A stretch of DNA of 64,000 bases from Megamerina dolium (GCA_963854835.1 OY978526.1:92270140-92334139), one strand, 5' to 3'; positions 11,014 to 23,478 are shown, counted from the stretch's first letter. The notes: generated by a model from the letters alone, not told the origin. Program-made: numbers and translations.

Positions 11014-12113
11014 AATTGGTATTATATATTCATATATAAGTGTTGTTCTTTTCACATATATTTAGATTACCTAACCCTAACCTAGGTATACAAATAAATT
11101 GATTTTTAATTCTTTACAATCCCTATGATAATTAAAAAACCTTCAGAAAAACAAAAAAAAAAATTTTATATTCCAAGGAGGATGATGATTAGAAATTCAT
11201 ATAATATTAGTCTAAAATATTCTTTGAAGTATTTGCCTATTATGTTCATACTTATTGTTGTTGTCGATACGATAATTTGAATACAATTTTACTAATGTGT
11301 AAGCTTCATTTACTAAGCCAAGCCTAGGAAATTGTAAAATAATAAAATACGAATTTAGATACATGCGAGTATCATGTATTATGTATTCATATCTATAATA
11401 TATGTATGTATTTGTTTTTCCATTTGAAATAATTGTTTTTCTCCTTGAACTTAAGCTGCCGTAATATTTGCAGCAAAATATGTACATACAATACATCATC
11501 ACTATAAACACTTAGTAAGAATTACTCTGAGCTATGTAGAAATGAAGCAAAGATGGCTGATGCCATTCGAAACGTATCGTAACTAAGATGTGTGGGTTCT
11601 ACGTAAATTCAAGAATTTTAAAAGACATCAAGCTGACATATAAGTAAATTGATAAATTAGCTGTACTTACTTTAGGTGGTTCCGTATTATCTTCTATTCT
11701 TCTGATTCTTCTAATTCTTCTTATTCTAATCGTTCTCAAATTACACACAGCGGGTGTACATAAACTTGTATAGTAAATATGTATATCACTGTACATTAGT
11801 CTGGTTTGGGAATTCTTTTGAGCTGAGCTTCTTAGCTCACATCGTAATTTTAACAATTTCGGACCAAATACAGCTCTATTACGACAAACATTACAAACGA
11901 AAAAATCCATCATAAAATCTAAATTTTGTGTTCAATTGATTAAAAAAGGAGTTTTTACTTAAAAAATTTTTAATTTTTATTAAAATTATTATTTTATTAA
12001 AATTATTACTTTTTTATATTAAAAAAAAAATATGATAAAAAAACAAATAAATTACTGTTATTATGCTATTGTGATATTTTTTTTTTCATTGTATGTGTAA
12101 CATAGGTGAATAG
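11014..12113. other. AT-rich intronic DNA
   Basis: No gene recognised. A TTCTTCTGA/TTCTTCTAA minisatellite near 11693-11732 gives an artificial Arg-Arg-Ile repeat on the minus strand. Long A/T runs occur near 11950-12090. Confidence 0.45.
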
Positions 12114-12739
12114 TACCCTGGAACAAATTGTGCGACTAATCTCTAAAGAGAGTAATCTCTTTAGACATTAATAAGAGACTAGTCTCCGATCGATCTCCTT
12201 AGAGATGCGTTGGGGATCAATCTTTAAATTATTTAATATATTTAGAAATTTTTTACACTTTCAAGTAATTCGCTTTAAAGTCAATGATAATATTCTGCAG
12301 ATTAGCGTACGTGGTAAAGCGACGGTAGATCAGCCAAGACACACGATGTTAGTTTGGGTACGCAGGTTCGAATCCGAGGAGAAAATACCTAAATTTTATT
12401 TCCACGTTTAAATTTGAAATATATGAATCGAAATTTTGAAAGCAATAAATGAAAATAAATCATTTTGTTGCGAATACCGGCAAAGAACAAAAATGGGTAA
12501 ATTGTCAAATGGTGGAAATGAAAAATTTCGAACTATGTGACTAATCTATTTATAGAAGGCGACTAGTCCACATTTATACCCATTTGGGTATAAAGGGGTA
12601 GAATTGGTCTCTTCATAGGACATGCTCGAACAAAAGGGCACAGCCCACTCCATATAAAAGATCAGAAGTGCGATTAGTCGCATGTTGCTTTGCGACTGAT
12701 CCTGGACACATCACGGACATGTCGCATTTTTACAGGGTA
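12114..12739. mobile_element. possible non-autonomous element with TACCCTG ends and a tRNA-like core
   Basis: The left edge reads TACCCTGGAACAAATTGTGCG and the right edge, on the minus strand, TACCCTGTAAAAATGCGAC, an imperfect inverted repeat. Subterminal words GCGACTAATC occur at both sides in inverted orientation. Inside, near 12318-12380, are tRNA-like A and B boxes (GGTAGATCAGCCAAGA and GGTTCGAATCC). No transposase is encoded. It could instead be two unrelated degraded repeats. Confidence 0.4.
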
Positions 12740-13040
12740 TATATATACGTAAGTGTGAATTGATTTTGTACAGATATTTTTTGTTTTATTATTATTATTT
12801 TTTTTTTTTTTTGTAATGGAGAAGCAATGAAAAGTTGTTTTTTATGAGTTTCTAAACACGGCAACTTAATATTTTTTTGATATGAAGCTTTTAGTTGGCC
12901 GATCACTTTAATCTAATTTAAAAATAAGTGGCTACGATTTTGAATTGAAAAAATTCGTTCATAAAGATGAAAAAAATACGGAAGCATGTATCATATTTTC
13001 TAATATGTCATCATACTGGTTACGAAATCCATAGTACTCA

Positions 13041-13290
13041 TTTAGACACAAAAATATTTGCATGAAAAACATTTTCAATTCTCTATTGATATTTCGTTCG
13101 CGTTGACAAGGCTAAAAATGTTTATCAGCGTCGTGTGAATTAGTTTGTATGTTTTCTTAATATTTGACATTACGAATGACAACCACAAAGTGGGTTTCAT
13201 GTAGGTGAAACAAGAATCCCTCTCTCTTCTCTGTGCGCGCCATGTTTTCAAACGAAAGTTTTTTCATGCAAATGTTTCTGTGTCTAAACC
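13041..13290. mobile_element. MITE of 250 bp with about 33-bp inverted repeats
   Basis: The left end TTTAGACACAAAAATATTTG and the right end, read on the minus strand, TTTAGACACAGAAACATTTG continue to match through GCATGAAAAA. No coding potential is seen in the 180-bp middle. The length, long TIRs and lack of coding fit a miniature inverted-repeat transposable element; no superfamily could be assigned. Confidence 0.8.
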
Positions 13291-14779
13291 AGGACCAGCC
13301 ATAGTCTAAGGCTAAGGAATCACCTCTTTCAACATACTAAAGTGCTTGAAACACATTACTTATGTTTGATTTTGCCGACAAACACACAAAACCACATAAT
13401 AAAATTGTCCAACTTTAGGTCTGCCTAGATATTCCTAAATCGTTTTAAAACAAAAAATCAGTTTCACTACAGCTTAATATATATCATATATTAAAAAAAA
13501 AAAAATTAAAACTTTGCTCAAAGTCATTGTTCTCTCTTGATTTTACAATTACGATGCATTGTACGTGCGTAATTACTATTAATGATCTTGTATGTATTTG
13601 TTGTTATTGTTGTTGTCGTCTGTTGCTGTTGTTATTCATTTTATAATTGTTGCTTCAATGCATTTTTATGTCAACATCTTATTGCTATGGCGTCATACAA
13701 AACACCTTACTTGGTAATTTTCAACAACAGACAACAAACCATAATTTCGTAGTACTGCACATTGCACTTAGGGTTCACAAAGTGAAATAGAGATTTTAGG
13801 TCCTCATACAAAACAATATTTTAGAAAAGTATTTGTATTTGGCAGCATTTAAAAGCAAAATTAATCATAAATTTTGTTCAGGACTGTAAGGAACAATTTT
13901 ACGGAATTTAAGAGTAATACGTATGAATATTCTGCTAAGTTACCCTGTACTTGAGCACAAGTGTTCTTTCGATGGTTAAATTCAACAATTTAAAATACGA
14001 AGAAAGCGAGATTTGGCTTCCAGAGACTATTGGCTACTTCTAAACGTAGAAAGAAACAGAAGAAATATTTAATATCAATTTGATATTGAGATAAACAGAG
14101 TTCGTTGATATATTTAACACCACACTACGATAATGTCAATTAGAATAATTGTAAGCAAGTAAAAACTCATCACTTACTGTGGCACTTTTAAACGTATAGC
14201 ATAGTTTATACTCGTATGTGATTGTGTTATACTTAAGATTTACAGTCAATAAATTTTGTACCAAGTCTTGCTTTAATATTCAAATTGACACTAATAAATA
14301 TGAAAAGTTATGTACACATCTGACAGCATCATCTGCTACTACAAATGTCAAAAGTGGTTTCACCACTATGTTTGTTGTCACCTCTAATGGTGTTTCTATT
14401 TCATATATTCGTATGTACATATATATTTACCTAGATAAATATATTGCATATTTTGTTTATATGAATTAATTTAATTGACATGCAAATAAATTCCAAATGA
14501 AATTGTATGCAAAATCATTTTTGACTTTAATTTATTATTAACCAATTAAAGCAAATATTTTTAAATTGCAGAATGTTGATGTTTATAGGTATTTTCAAAA
14601 TTTTGGACAGCATGGATATGCATATATGTATATGTTTATTTGTTATTTCGAACAAGTAACGTTAGATTTTTAGGAAATCAAAAGATTTCATTGACTGAGG
14701 AGCAAGACGAGAGAGAGAGAGATAGAGCGTTAGATAGACGCCAGTGAGAGCAGATGAAGATGAGTAGCGACAAGAATAA
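13291..14779. other. AT-rich intronic DNA
   Basis: No gene or element recognised. TTG/TGT-rich trinucleotide stretches occur near 13595-13650, and a GA-rich run near 14710-14725 sits just before the reverse-transcriptase remnant. Confidence 0.4.
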
Positions 14780-15890
14780 GACGTGAAAACTGTTTGAAAA
14801 TGTTAAGCGTCTGATTGGAGGTGGAGTGGAACTTGAGTGGAATGTCGTGAGAAAAATGGGAATCTGGTTACAGATGTCCAAAGTGTACTCCATCTATGGA
14901 TGGAACAATTCTCGAAGTTAGTGAATGCCGATGCAACGAACAATTCCGTCAGATTGCCCGAACAGCTCAATTAGAGATTATGATGCTGATGTTGTACCAC
15001 CTGGTTACGGCGAGTTTGAATAAGTCATTCAAAGGCTGAAGATCAATAAAGCCGCAGTTATTGATGACCTGCTTGCCGAGTTGCACCAGTTCATAAGCAG
15101 AAAATAGTCGGACGAAAGCGTGCCGGATGATTGAATGCTTAGTATTCACTATCCCTTACACAGGAGACCATATAATTTGCGTCAACTATCTAGATATACA
15201 TAATTCTCCTCAGCACCACATACAGGATTTATCGTGCTTTTTGTGTAAAAGATTGAAACCTGAGCTCAACAACCTGATTGGACCTTATCAATGTGGCTTC
15301 AGTCATAATAAATCTATCATCGACCTAATTTTTGCCGTTTAATTACGCCAAATCCTGGAGAAGGTTTGTGAAAAGCATATCGGCACACTTCATTTACATG
15401 ATTAAAAGTCGTTTTCGACAGTCCAGTAAGAGAATGACACTATATAATAATGTCAGAGTTCGGTATTCATGCAAAACAGTACTTCAGAGGACATTTCAGG
15501 ACCCTTCCCTCCCATTTACTATAGAACGGTACTTGCAACAAGGTTATGCATTAACGTTTGACTTCTTCAATCAATGCCGGAGATATTGAAATAATCGGAA
15601 TGAAATTACTCGCAAGTGCAAGAGTCAGTGCAGTGTTATCTGAATTGGAAATAGTGTCGCGTCAAATCGGTCCTAGAGTGAACGAAGGCAAGCCGAAAAA
15701 TCTAGCGTAAATAAAGAAAGACGCAGGGGCCGTCTTGGGCAGCACGACACTTTTGACAACAACGCTTTCGAAGTAGTAAACGGCTTTGTCTATCTTGGAA
15801 CAAGCATTAACCAGTCTGGAGAAATTGTGTCTAAGCGATCTTGCAAATAGCAGCTATTTTATCCCAAATACGCAACTGAGAAGTTGAGCA
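14780..15890 (+). pseudogene. non-LTR retrotransposon reverse transcriptase, multiply broken copy (A)
   Basis: Across three frames with stops the plus strand spells RT landmarks in the right order. FENVKRLIGGG and GNLVTDVQSVL-like pieces lie near 14785-14900, and IQRLKINKAAVIDDLLAEL near 15030-15080. Then come RLKPELNNLIGPYQCGFSHN with KSIIDLIF (RT motif 1-2) near 15255-15335, and near 15765-15840 FEVVNGFVYLGTSINQSGE. The YADD box is not recognisable. The same family recurs at 32490, 42985 and 63768. It is a dead LINE; the clade is not assigned. Confidence 0.8.
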
Positions 15891-16034
15891 TCCCATAGAA
15901 GAGCTGAATTACACATATTTTCTTCAAAATGTATTTGCTTACGTGTACTCAAATGGGAAAAGTACTCTTTTCTAAATGTGTTTGCTTACTTGTAATCTCA
16001 AACCGGGAAAGTACTTATTTAATATATACGAAAT

Positions 16035-16890
16035 GCCGTAGTCCAGTGGCTAGTGCGTTGGACTTTTGATCAGGAGCCTATTTCATAAAAGCTACAGTGG
16101 CAATTGTGTCATGACAGGCATTTTCCATATTGTCAGTGACAATTCGACAGTCCGGTGGGTATTTTATTTCATAAAAACTATTGACACTTGACACTTGAAA
16201 ATTGTCGGTCCAATAACAAATTCTATTGAAGAAGTGACAAAGTTGTCGTTGTAGAATTTTAAAATTGTAGCAAGTCGTACGCAATATTTCGATTCATTTA
16301 GTTTTGAATTTTTAAAATGGCAAATATCTGATTTATGTATTAACGACCGGTGGCGAAAGTTAGTTGCGATTAAAATAACCCGAATCAACCAAAAGTCAAT
16401 ACATTTGGGAAAGGCCTCCCTCCATATATTCCGCATACCATCAACATGCCATTGATGGTGTAAAGAACTATTTCACAATACACGGGAATCATGGACACGT
16501 CCCGTAAAATGCGCGCAAATCAAATTTACAAAATTCTCCTGTCAAAACATTCCGACGGAGTCATTTCGTTTTGTCGCTATTGTCGCGACAATTTTGTCTG
16601 ACTGACAATTGTCAGCATCATTGTCAGACAATTGTTGACAATGTTCCAGTATTATCACTGTCGTTTTCCAACAATTGTCACATTTGCTTACGGGCGTCTG
16701 TCTATGAAAACAGAAAAGATATCGCCAACAATTCTGGCTCTGAAATTGTCCGGAAAAATAGACAATTGTCATAGCTGTCACTTTTATGAAATAGGCCCCC
16801 TGCAGGTAGTGAGTTCAATACGCGGCAAAACACAACTTTAATATCGAAAAGATTTTCCTTTCGAACAATTCCCACCCATCACTTTCAGTA
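16035..16890 (+). mobile_element. tRNA-derived SINE copy 1, split by an inserted element
   Basis: The tRNA-like head starts GCCGTAGTCCAGTGGCTAG (A box) and runs to 16072. The matching continuation, GGTAGTGAGTTCAATACGCGG (degenerate B box) followed by TTTAATATCGAAAAGATTTTCC, resumes at about 16800. The 727 bp between them is a separate insertion. Comparison with the uninterrupted copy at 59402-59714 shows the break falls in the variable-loop region. The 3' half beyond about 16890 is missing or unrecognisable. Confidence 0.8.
16073..16799. mobile_element. hAT-like non-autonomous inverted-repeat element inserted in the SINE
   Basis: The left end reads CAGGAGCCTATTTCATAAAAG and the right end, on the minus strand, CAGGGGGCCTATTTCATAAA (counting two bases beyond the listed edge on each side). 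CAGGG-type ends resemble hAT elements, but I could not define an 8-bp target duplication, so this is tentative. The interior is unusually rich in the palindrome GACAATTGTC and its halves (at least ten TTGTC/GACAA words at 16560-16770) and contains a second internal ATTTCATAAAA near 16168. No transposase motif was found; short ORFs here are shadows. Confidence 0.7.
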
Positions 16891-18544
16891 CCTATCATAC
16901 AATTCCTCATACATACATATATGTACATAATCTACTACCAAAGCTATACAAATTGTTTGTTTTGTCGCTAATACTTTTAATTTCACGCAATATTTTGCTG
17001 CAAAAATTGAAAATAGTTTTTTTAATGAGGGAAAAACAAACTACACCAACAAAATAGATGATATTTTTTTTTTAGTAAAGCGCATCACCATAAACATCGT
17101 TTTACAACTTAATTGCAGCATTTTAATGCCGATGACGGTAATAAATGAGCACAAAAAAAAATAAAAAAGAAAAGAAACAATAGCTATTATTTAAGGCATA
17201 TACTTCATACGATACATGCCACTGTAGGGTTATTATGACAGTTCAGTGTGTTATTTGAAACATGTACCATTCATTGTGGTCGGTCACTGTGAAAGCGAAA
17301 TGTATGACCAGAAAATAGCACACACACATATACACACCTAAATATGTACATTTATATATTGTGCATACATACATGAAGGTATTGATGTTGTTTGATGCAG
17401 AAAAATGTTATGCTTTAAAAGTGGGGAAATGGGCCTTCTTTTGACACCGCATTTGAATATACTCATGTACATTCATAAACATAATTTGAATCATAAAGCA
17501 TAAACTGAAATGTAAATAAACAATAACAATTTATTGTATATACATACACACATACATATATAGGTGACTGACTATGTAGTTGTTTTCCGGCGTTTTGCAA
17601 CAGATATGCAAAACTCGGGGACTAACTACTCTTGTGCAAAGGGGGCATAAATTATTAGTTAAAACATACAAATTGAAATAGAAAATTTTGTGTTTATCTA
17701 TGTTTTGATTTAATAAACACCTTTTTCAATTAATATTTTAATTACTTATGTTATGTATGTAGTAAGATGATGGGCAAGAACTGCATACTACTACTGTAGT
17801 ATGACTGTAGTATGATTTTTATGCGCACGTACTTACACATATTCGACATGACCTTAACCTAAATTTTGTAGCTTTTATATTATTAATGCCATCCATTTAT
17901 TGCTACTGATTTTGTTGCTGTTGTTGTTGTTTGTTTTCGTTTTGTCTTTCCTTTGTGTTGCTGGTTGTTCTCATGCGAGAATTACACTTCAGTAAGCACA
18001 TGATGGATGTATGAGTGTATGTATGTGTGTGTGTGTGTGTATGTAATGTTAATATAAAATATTACAATATAAAAATGTATATGTTAAACATTAATACATC
18101 ATTTGTTTAGTTTACAATATTGTTACAACTACAATATTTGCATGTATGTGTCTACAGAATATGTATAGTTAAAGGCTATTCGAACAGATTTTTGATGTGA
18201 TTTTTCTTTCGTTGCTCAATAAACTTCACAAAGACAAAAAAAAAAAAAAACAAAAAAAAAAACGCAACCAATATGTATAGAAATTTTACAAAAGCTATAA
18301 AAATGTACATCAAAATTTCGCAAGGAACGCCTCACATGTACAAAGTGCTGGCAAAATTTATTGTTCATACCTAAATACACATACCCAGCTAAATACAGTA
18401 CCCAGCTGGTAAGTACAGAAGTGATGACAAAGCAACAGGCACTTTTTAGTATTATAATTTCTCAAAAATTGTCAATATTACTGTGTTAAAATTGAATAAC
18501 CTCTTAAGTCGAGTTAGCAATGCAATGCAATGAAATTAAATATA
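16891..18544. other. AT-rich intronic DNA with microsatellites
   Basis: It has CATA repeats near 17360-17370 and 17540-17565, a GT dinucleotide array near 18023-18041, and A-tracts near 18234-18262. No gene recognised. Confidence 0.45.
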
Positions 18545-19469
18545 TAAGGCCTAGTAAAAAAAAATCCATTATTTTTGCATTATATTGAAGGTTTTATTTA
18601 GCATAGTTAGAATGCTCTGATTTAGGTCAAATATGTACCGTTTTGTTCGATAACTTGTTGCCATTTTAAAGGTAATTTCATAATGCCACTCTTGGCATTA
18701 AACTGGGACAGTCGATTTTCACAAGTTTCTCTTGAGACGAATTTTTCACCAGCAAAATCATTCGCCATAGACAGGAACAGATAGTAATTATTTGGTGACA
18801 AGTGCGGACTATAAGGTGGATGCATTAAACCTCCCAACCAAGCTCATCGCGATTCGACCACGACCGTTTTCACTTGACGTTGTCGTAAGTGACCCACTTT
18901 TCATCACTAGTAACCATCCGCTTCAGAAATGGATCGATTTTGTTACGATTCAGCAGCGATTCGCAGATGGAAATTCTGTCCATGAGGGTTTTTTTGCGTT
19001 AACCCGTGTTTCACCCATACATAGAGCTTCTTTTTGTATAGAGCCCTATTTAAATGGTTCCAAAAGGTTTTTGGTGCAATGTTTAGCTCCTGGGCAATAG
19101 AAACAGACTGGACGATTTTCATTATTTTATCGATATTTTCGGCAATTGTCCTTCTAGAGCGTGGTGTATCTTTGACATTTTTGGCTGTTACAGTATCAGG
19201 ACCATAAACACTATTCACATTTTCATCCGTCTTTATTAAAGAAAAACTGTAAAATATGGCGTATTTTCTCTTTACTGGTGTCCATCTTTGACGCGTGCTC
19301 AAACAATACATAATCAAGCAATCACAAAACTGCTTGAAAAGTTTTAGTACGATATCCTATCTTTCTAACGCCATCTAGCGTAATCCAATCGCACTTACAC
19401 AACGCGAGATACACATAGTACTAAAACCATCTATTGGAAAAATAATGGATTTCTTTCTACTACACTTTA
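18545..19469 (-). mobile_element. rosa-like mariner, inverted copy 1
   Basis: TIRs (TAAGGCCTAGTAAAAA at the left; TAAAGTGTAGTAGAAAG on the minus strand at the right) are flanked by TA at 18543-18544 and 19470-19471. The minus strand encodes a broken transposase: ENVNSVYGPDTVTAK, then SIAQELNIAPKTFWNHLNRA, YKKKLYVWVKHGLTQKN, and in another frame FLKRMVTSDEKWVTYDNV with the first catalytic Asp region. It then jumps to DELGWEV and MHPPYSPHLSPNNYYLF. Frameshifts, an internal deletion and altered catalytic positions make it dead. It is closely similar to the copy at 20708-21605 in the opposite orientation. Confidence 0.88.
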
Positions 19470-20707
19470 TATATATTTTTTTTACAAAATAATATTCTAA
19501 TAAAGTATATGTTACTACATATTTTAAGCAAATCTTACGAAATAAAAATATCAAATTGCAAATACCAAATCAAGTTTTATTCATTAAATTCTAATGTCAT
19601 AATCGTAACTCAATTCTGTATAATACACTACTGATAGCTGAGTTTTAGATTCTAAATATTCGGTAATAGAAAACATTGAAATGGATAAGCGAGGAATCTA
19701 AATTCACATTCCAACCGTATACATGAACATTTTCCTGCTGGGTACACCTATCTGAAAACACATGCAACACACGCATCACAATGTTCACATTCATATTGTT
19801 GCAATCTTCTTGCAAAATATGAATGAATTGTATGAATAGTTTAAATAAAAGAAAAAAAAATCAACATGTAGTTACAAAAAAAATATATAATTTTTTCATT
19901 ACTACTGTCTTATCTATATGCTGTACAATTTGTGATGAGTAGGTACATAATACTATGTATATGTATGTAAGTAACATATTTTTGGGTATCTACAGCACAT
20001 ATCATTTCATATTCATATTTTTTATGTCTAATCTGTGCAAGGTTATTTGTCGATATTGTAAATGAAATAATTTTTTTTTTTTTGAAATTTCATTGTATGT
20101 GAATATGTTCATACAATATCTAATTTGCTCCCACTACGTGTGCAGCATATAACACGTATGTATAATATATAATTAACACAAAAAAGGAGTTGTGAATGTC
20201 TTTCTTTTGTTATTCAAGTTTATTATGAAATTATTCGTTAATGATATCGAAATACTAAAATAATAATCATATACCCGAATAAGTATGATTTCTATGAAGG
20301 TGATTTTCAAATTATAATTGTTTTAATTGTTTTTAAAAAATCAAATTTTAGATAGGCGAATCAGTTACATCGTTGCAACATTTAATATCGTCAGTAGATT
20401 CCTTAATTTCTATAATTTCTAAAAATATGTCAAAATTACAATATTTTTGAGTATTGTTGAGTATTATGATCATATAACATTTCTTGAATGCAAATATTTC
20501 TATGGATCGCGTAATCGATGGGTTGACATATGACCGTGCGGTATTATATTTAAAATATTACAATAACAAAATTGCATACGGTTTTCTATATGCGATTATA
20601 TTTGCTATATTTAGAAGAATACCCAAAAAATAAAATTTGCTTGCATACACACCGATCAAAAGCGTTTTATTGATACCCCATTTGATTATTCCATGTATTT
20701 TGTTATA
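19470..20707. other. AT-rich spacer between the two inverted mariners
   Basis: About 1.2 kb without recognisable genes or element ends. If the intron transcript folds, this would be the loop between two complementary mariner arms. Confidence 0.45.
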
Positions 20708-21605
20708 TCAGGTGTAGTAAAAAGAAATCCATTATTTTTCCAATAGATGGCTTTAGTAATCTGTTTCTCGCGTTGTATAAGTGCGATCGGGTTACGCTAG
20801 ATGGCGTTAGAAAGATAGGATATCGTACTAAATAAACTTTTCAGGCAGTTTTCTGATTGCTTGACTCAGTATTGTTTGAGCACGCGTCATAGATGGACAC
20901 CAGTAAAGAGAAAATACGCCATATTTTACAGTTTTTCTTCGATAAAGGTGAAAACGCAAGCCAGATGGCTGAAAATGTGAATAGTGTTTACGGTCCTGAT
21001 ACTGTAACAGCCAATCACGTACAATTTTGGTTTCGTCGATTTCGTTCCAGTAATATTGATGTCAAAGATGCAAGGCTAATTGTCGAAAATATCGATAAAA
21101 TAATGGAAATCGTCGAGTCTGACCATCATCTAACCACTGTTTCTATTGCCCAAGAGCTAAACATTGTACAAAAAACCGTTTGGAACCATTTAAATAAGGC
21201 TGGATACAAAAAGAAGCTCGATGTATGGGTGCCACACGAGTTAACGCAAAAAAACTCATGGACCGAATTACCATCTACGAATAGCTGCTGAATCGCAACA
21301 AAATTGCATCCACCTTATAGTCCGGACCTGGCATCAAGTGATTATTACCTGTTCCTCTCTATGGGGAATGATTTTGCTGGTGAAAAATTCGCCTCAAGAG
21401 AAGCTTGTGAATATCGACTGTCCCAGTTTTTTGCTAATATGGACGAGGGTTTCTATGAGAGTGTCATTATGAAATTACCTTCAAAATGGCAAAAAGTTAT
21501 CGAACAAAACGATGCATATTTTCCTTAAATCTGATCATTCTAACTATGCTAAATAAAACCTTCAATTTAATGCAAAAATAATGGATTACTTTTTACTACA
21601 CCTTA
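20708..21605 (+). mobile_element. rosa-like mariner, copy 2, internally deleted
   Basis: TIRs TCAGGTGTAGTAAAAAG and, on the minus strand, TAAGGTGTAGTAAAAAG are flanked by TA at 20706-20707 and 21606-21607. The frame from 20893 encodes 132 residues: MDTSKEKIRHILQFFFDKGE (first HTH), NSVYGPDTVTANHVQFWFRR, SIAQELNIVQKTVWNHLNKA (second HTH) and YKKKLDVWVPHELTQKN, then a frame change and stop. From about 21300 the C terminus continues: MHPPYSPDLASSDYYLFLSM with third catalytic Asp, through QKVIEQNDAYFP. The middle, with the first two catalytic Asp residues, is deleted. Better preserved than copy 1. Confidence 0.9.
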
Positions 21606-22976
21606 TACTCGATTATTTGATACTAATGGATTACTATTGGCATGATTTTGATTCCACTGGGTACGAGCCACTTACTATCAAAAATTTACATATTGTATGT
21701 ACATGCAGATTTACATATTTACATACATACACATTTGACCATCAAAGATGTGTCGCCTAGAGCAAATTGATTTTATTAACTTACTTTATGTTAATGTCAA
21801 AAATATTTTTTGCATCAAGAAAAACTATTACGTTGACATATATCAAGGTTGTTTGTGACTCTCTGAGTTTGCAGCTATTTCAGCTTCTAGACGGTTAGTA
21901 AACATTCTTCAAAGTGAACATGTACTAAGAGTGTACGTATGATTGATACTTGAAACTATGTGTGTGTGTTTTTTTTTTTTTTTGCAAATTTTACTTATTA
22001 GTGCCTAGTACCTTTTAATGAATTGAGAAAAAAGAGATGATGTAGAGACGAACAGTATACGAGTATAAATATATTCGTTTCTTTTTTTCCTCTTTTTTTG
22101 TTTTGAACCGGAATGCTCACGTGTAGAAAGAACTGATACATGTTGATGCAATTTACTACACATCAAAATATGAGTAAGTGCATTCATAATAGAAATAGAC
22201 AAATACTCGTTACATATGAATATAGGTATATTATTATTAAATTAACAAGCACGTAAGGCGTTATGTGGGCGTAACGTACACGTTTCAGAGAATTTTCTTC
22301 GTTTACAATTTCTATTTATTTCTACATTTATTTATATTACAGGTATAGACATTTTAATTTTTCGCATACATTATATGTACAAGTAGGTACATGTAGATGA
22401 TATTCGTATTGATCTTTTTTTTTTTTTTGCATAACGTGTTTCTGTTATTGCTGTTATTGCGAACATTCGGCTTGGTAATTAAGAACGTTAATGATATATA
22501 CAATTTTAATTGGTCTCATCATCAATTGTACATTATAAAGATGATTACTGGAATAAATTATTTGTTATACTTATGTAATTTTATTCTATATGGTTCGAGT
22601 AGTACTATAATAAATACGTATATTACGGGATGGACGTAATTACTTCTGATATTAGTTGATTTGTATTGTATTATTCGACGCTGACAGCATCTTAAAGTAT
22701 TATTGTATATGTGTGTATTGAAGTTGGATAGAGCTTTTAGAAAAATATCAATTTTTTGCAACAGCTCAAAAAAAATTTTTTCTTACACTGGTTTCGTATT
22801 GGCATTTTATACATTATATGGTACTTTTGATATTGAACTCTTGGTCAGTAAAAATTTGTAGTGTCAAATCACCTTCAGGTATTCGGAATCGATGAATACA
22901 AAAAATATTTCGCTGACAACGATCACTCTCAAGATAATTAATATATTATTTTTAACGGAATATGTAGGAGGTCGGT
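21606..22976. other. AT-rich intronic DNA
   Basis: No gene recognised; a (TG)n/T-tract segment lies near 21959-21983. Short open frames on both strands lack protein-like composition. Confidence 0.4.
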
Positions 22977-23478
22977 CCCAGAACTACCCGACCTGACATA
23001 TAGATGGCGGCAGTAGTTTGAAAAAAATTACTTTAGTGAAAAGTGGCAACCTTATAAAACATATGTTTTAAGTTTCAAGGCGCCACGTTGTTTTGGAGCC
23101 ATCGAAAGTTAACGACCTCAGTGAATTTGTAAACATGGAAAACATTGGTCACCGTTATGTTCAATGCTTTCATTTGATAGGTATCAGTCCAACGAATATT
23201 AAAGTCGAACTAGATTCTACTCTGGGGGAGTCTGCTCCTTCGTTTACGACCATAAAATATTGGGTGGCAGAGTTTAAACGATCTCGTACGAGCTGCCAAG
23301 ACAAACACCGTAGTGGTCGACCAATTGGGTACACCACTCCACACCTGAGAGCAGTCAAAACAGTGAAATGAAAGGGGAGAATCGTGTCCAAAGAAGGTGA
23401 AAACAATTCCATCTGCAGGCAAGGTTATGTCCTCGGTTTTTTGGGATGCACGTGGGATAATTTTTATTGATTATCTTC
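22977..23478 (+). mobile_element. mariner family with GGTCCCAGAAC ends, copy 2 (3'-truncated)
   Basis: The 5' end has the TIR core GGTCCCAGAACTACCCGACC preceded by TA at 22975-22976. The frame at 23093-23371 reads MEPSKVNDLSEFVNMENIG, then ESAPSFTTIKYWVAEFKRSR and CQDKHRSGRPIG, and jumps at 23330 into TTPHLRAVKTVK, a piece from the centre of the gene. Then GKVMSSVFWDARGIIFIDYL-like sequence ends near 23478 without a 3' TIR. It has both an internal deletion and a lost 3' end. Plus-strand orientation. Confidence 0.88.

Noticed and set aside
11599..11913. 104-codon minus frame with an Arg-Arg-Ile repeat
   Set aside because: The repeat is a TTCTTCTRA minisatellite read in one frame; the rest has no protein-like features.
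12318..12380. tRNA-like A and B boxes
   Set aside because: Acceptor and anticodon stems do not pair; not a tRNA gene, kept only as part of a possible repeat.
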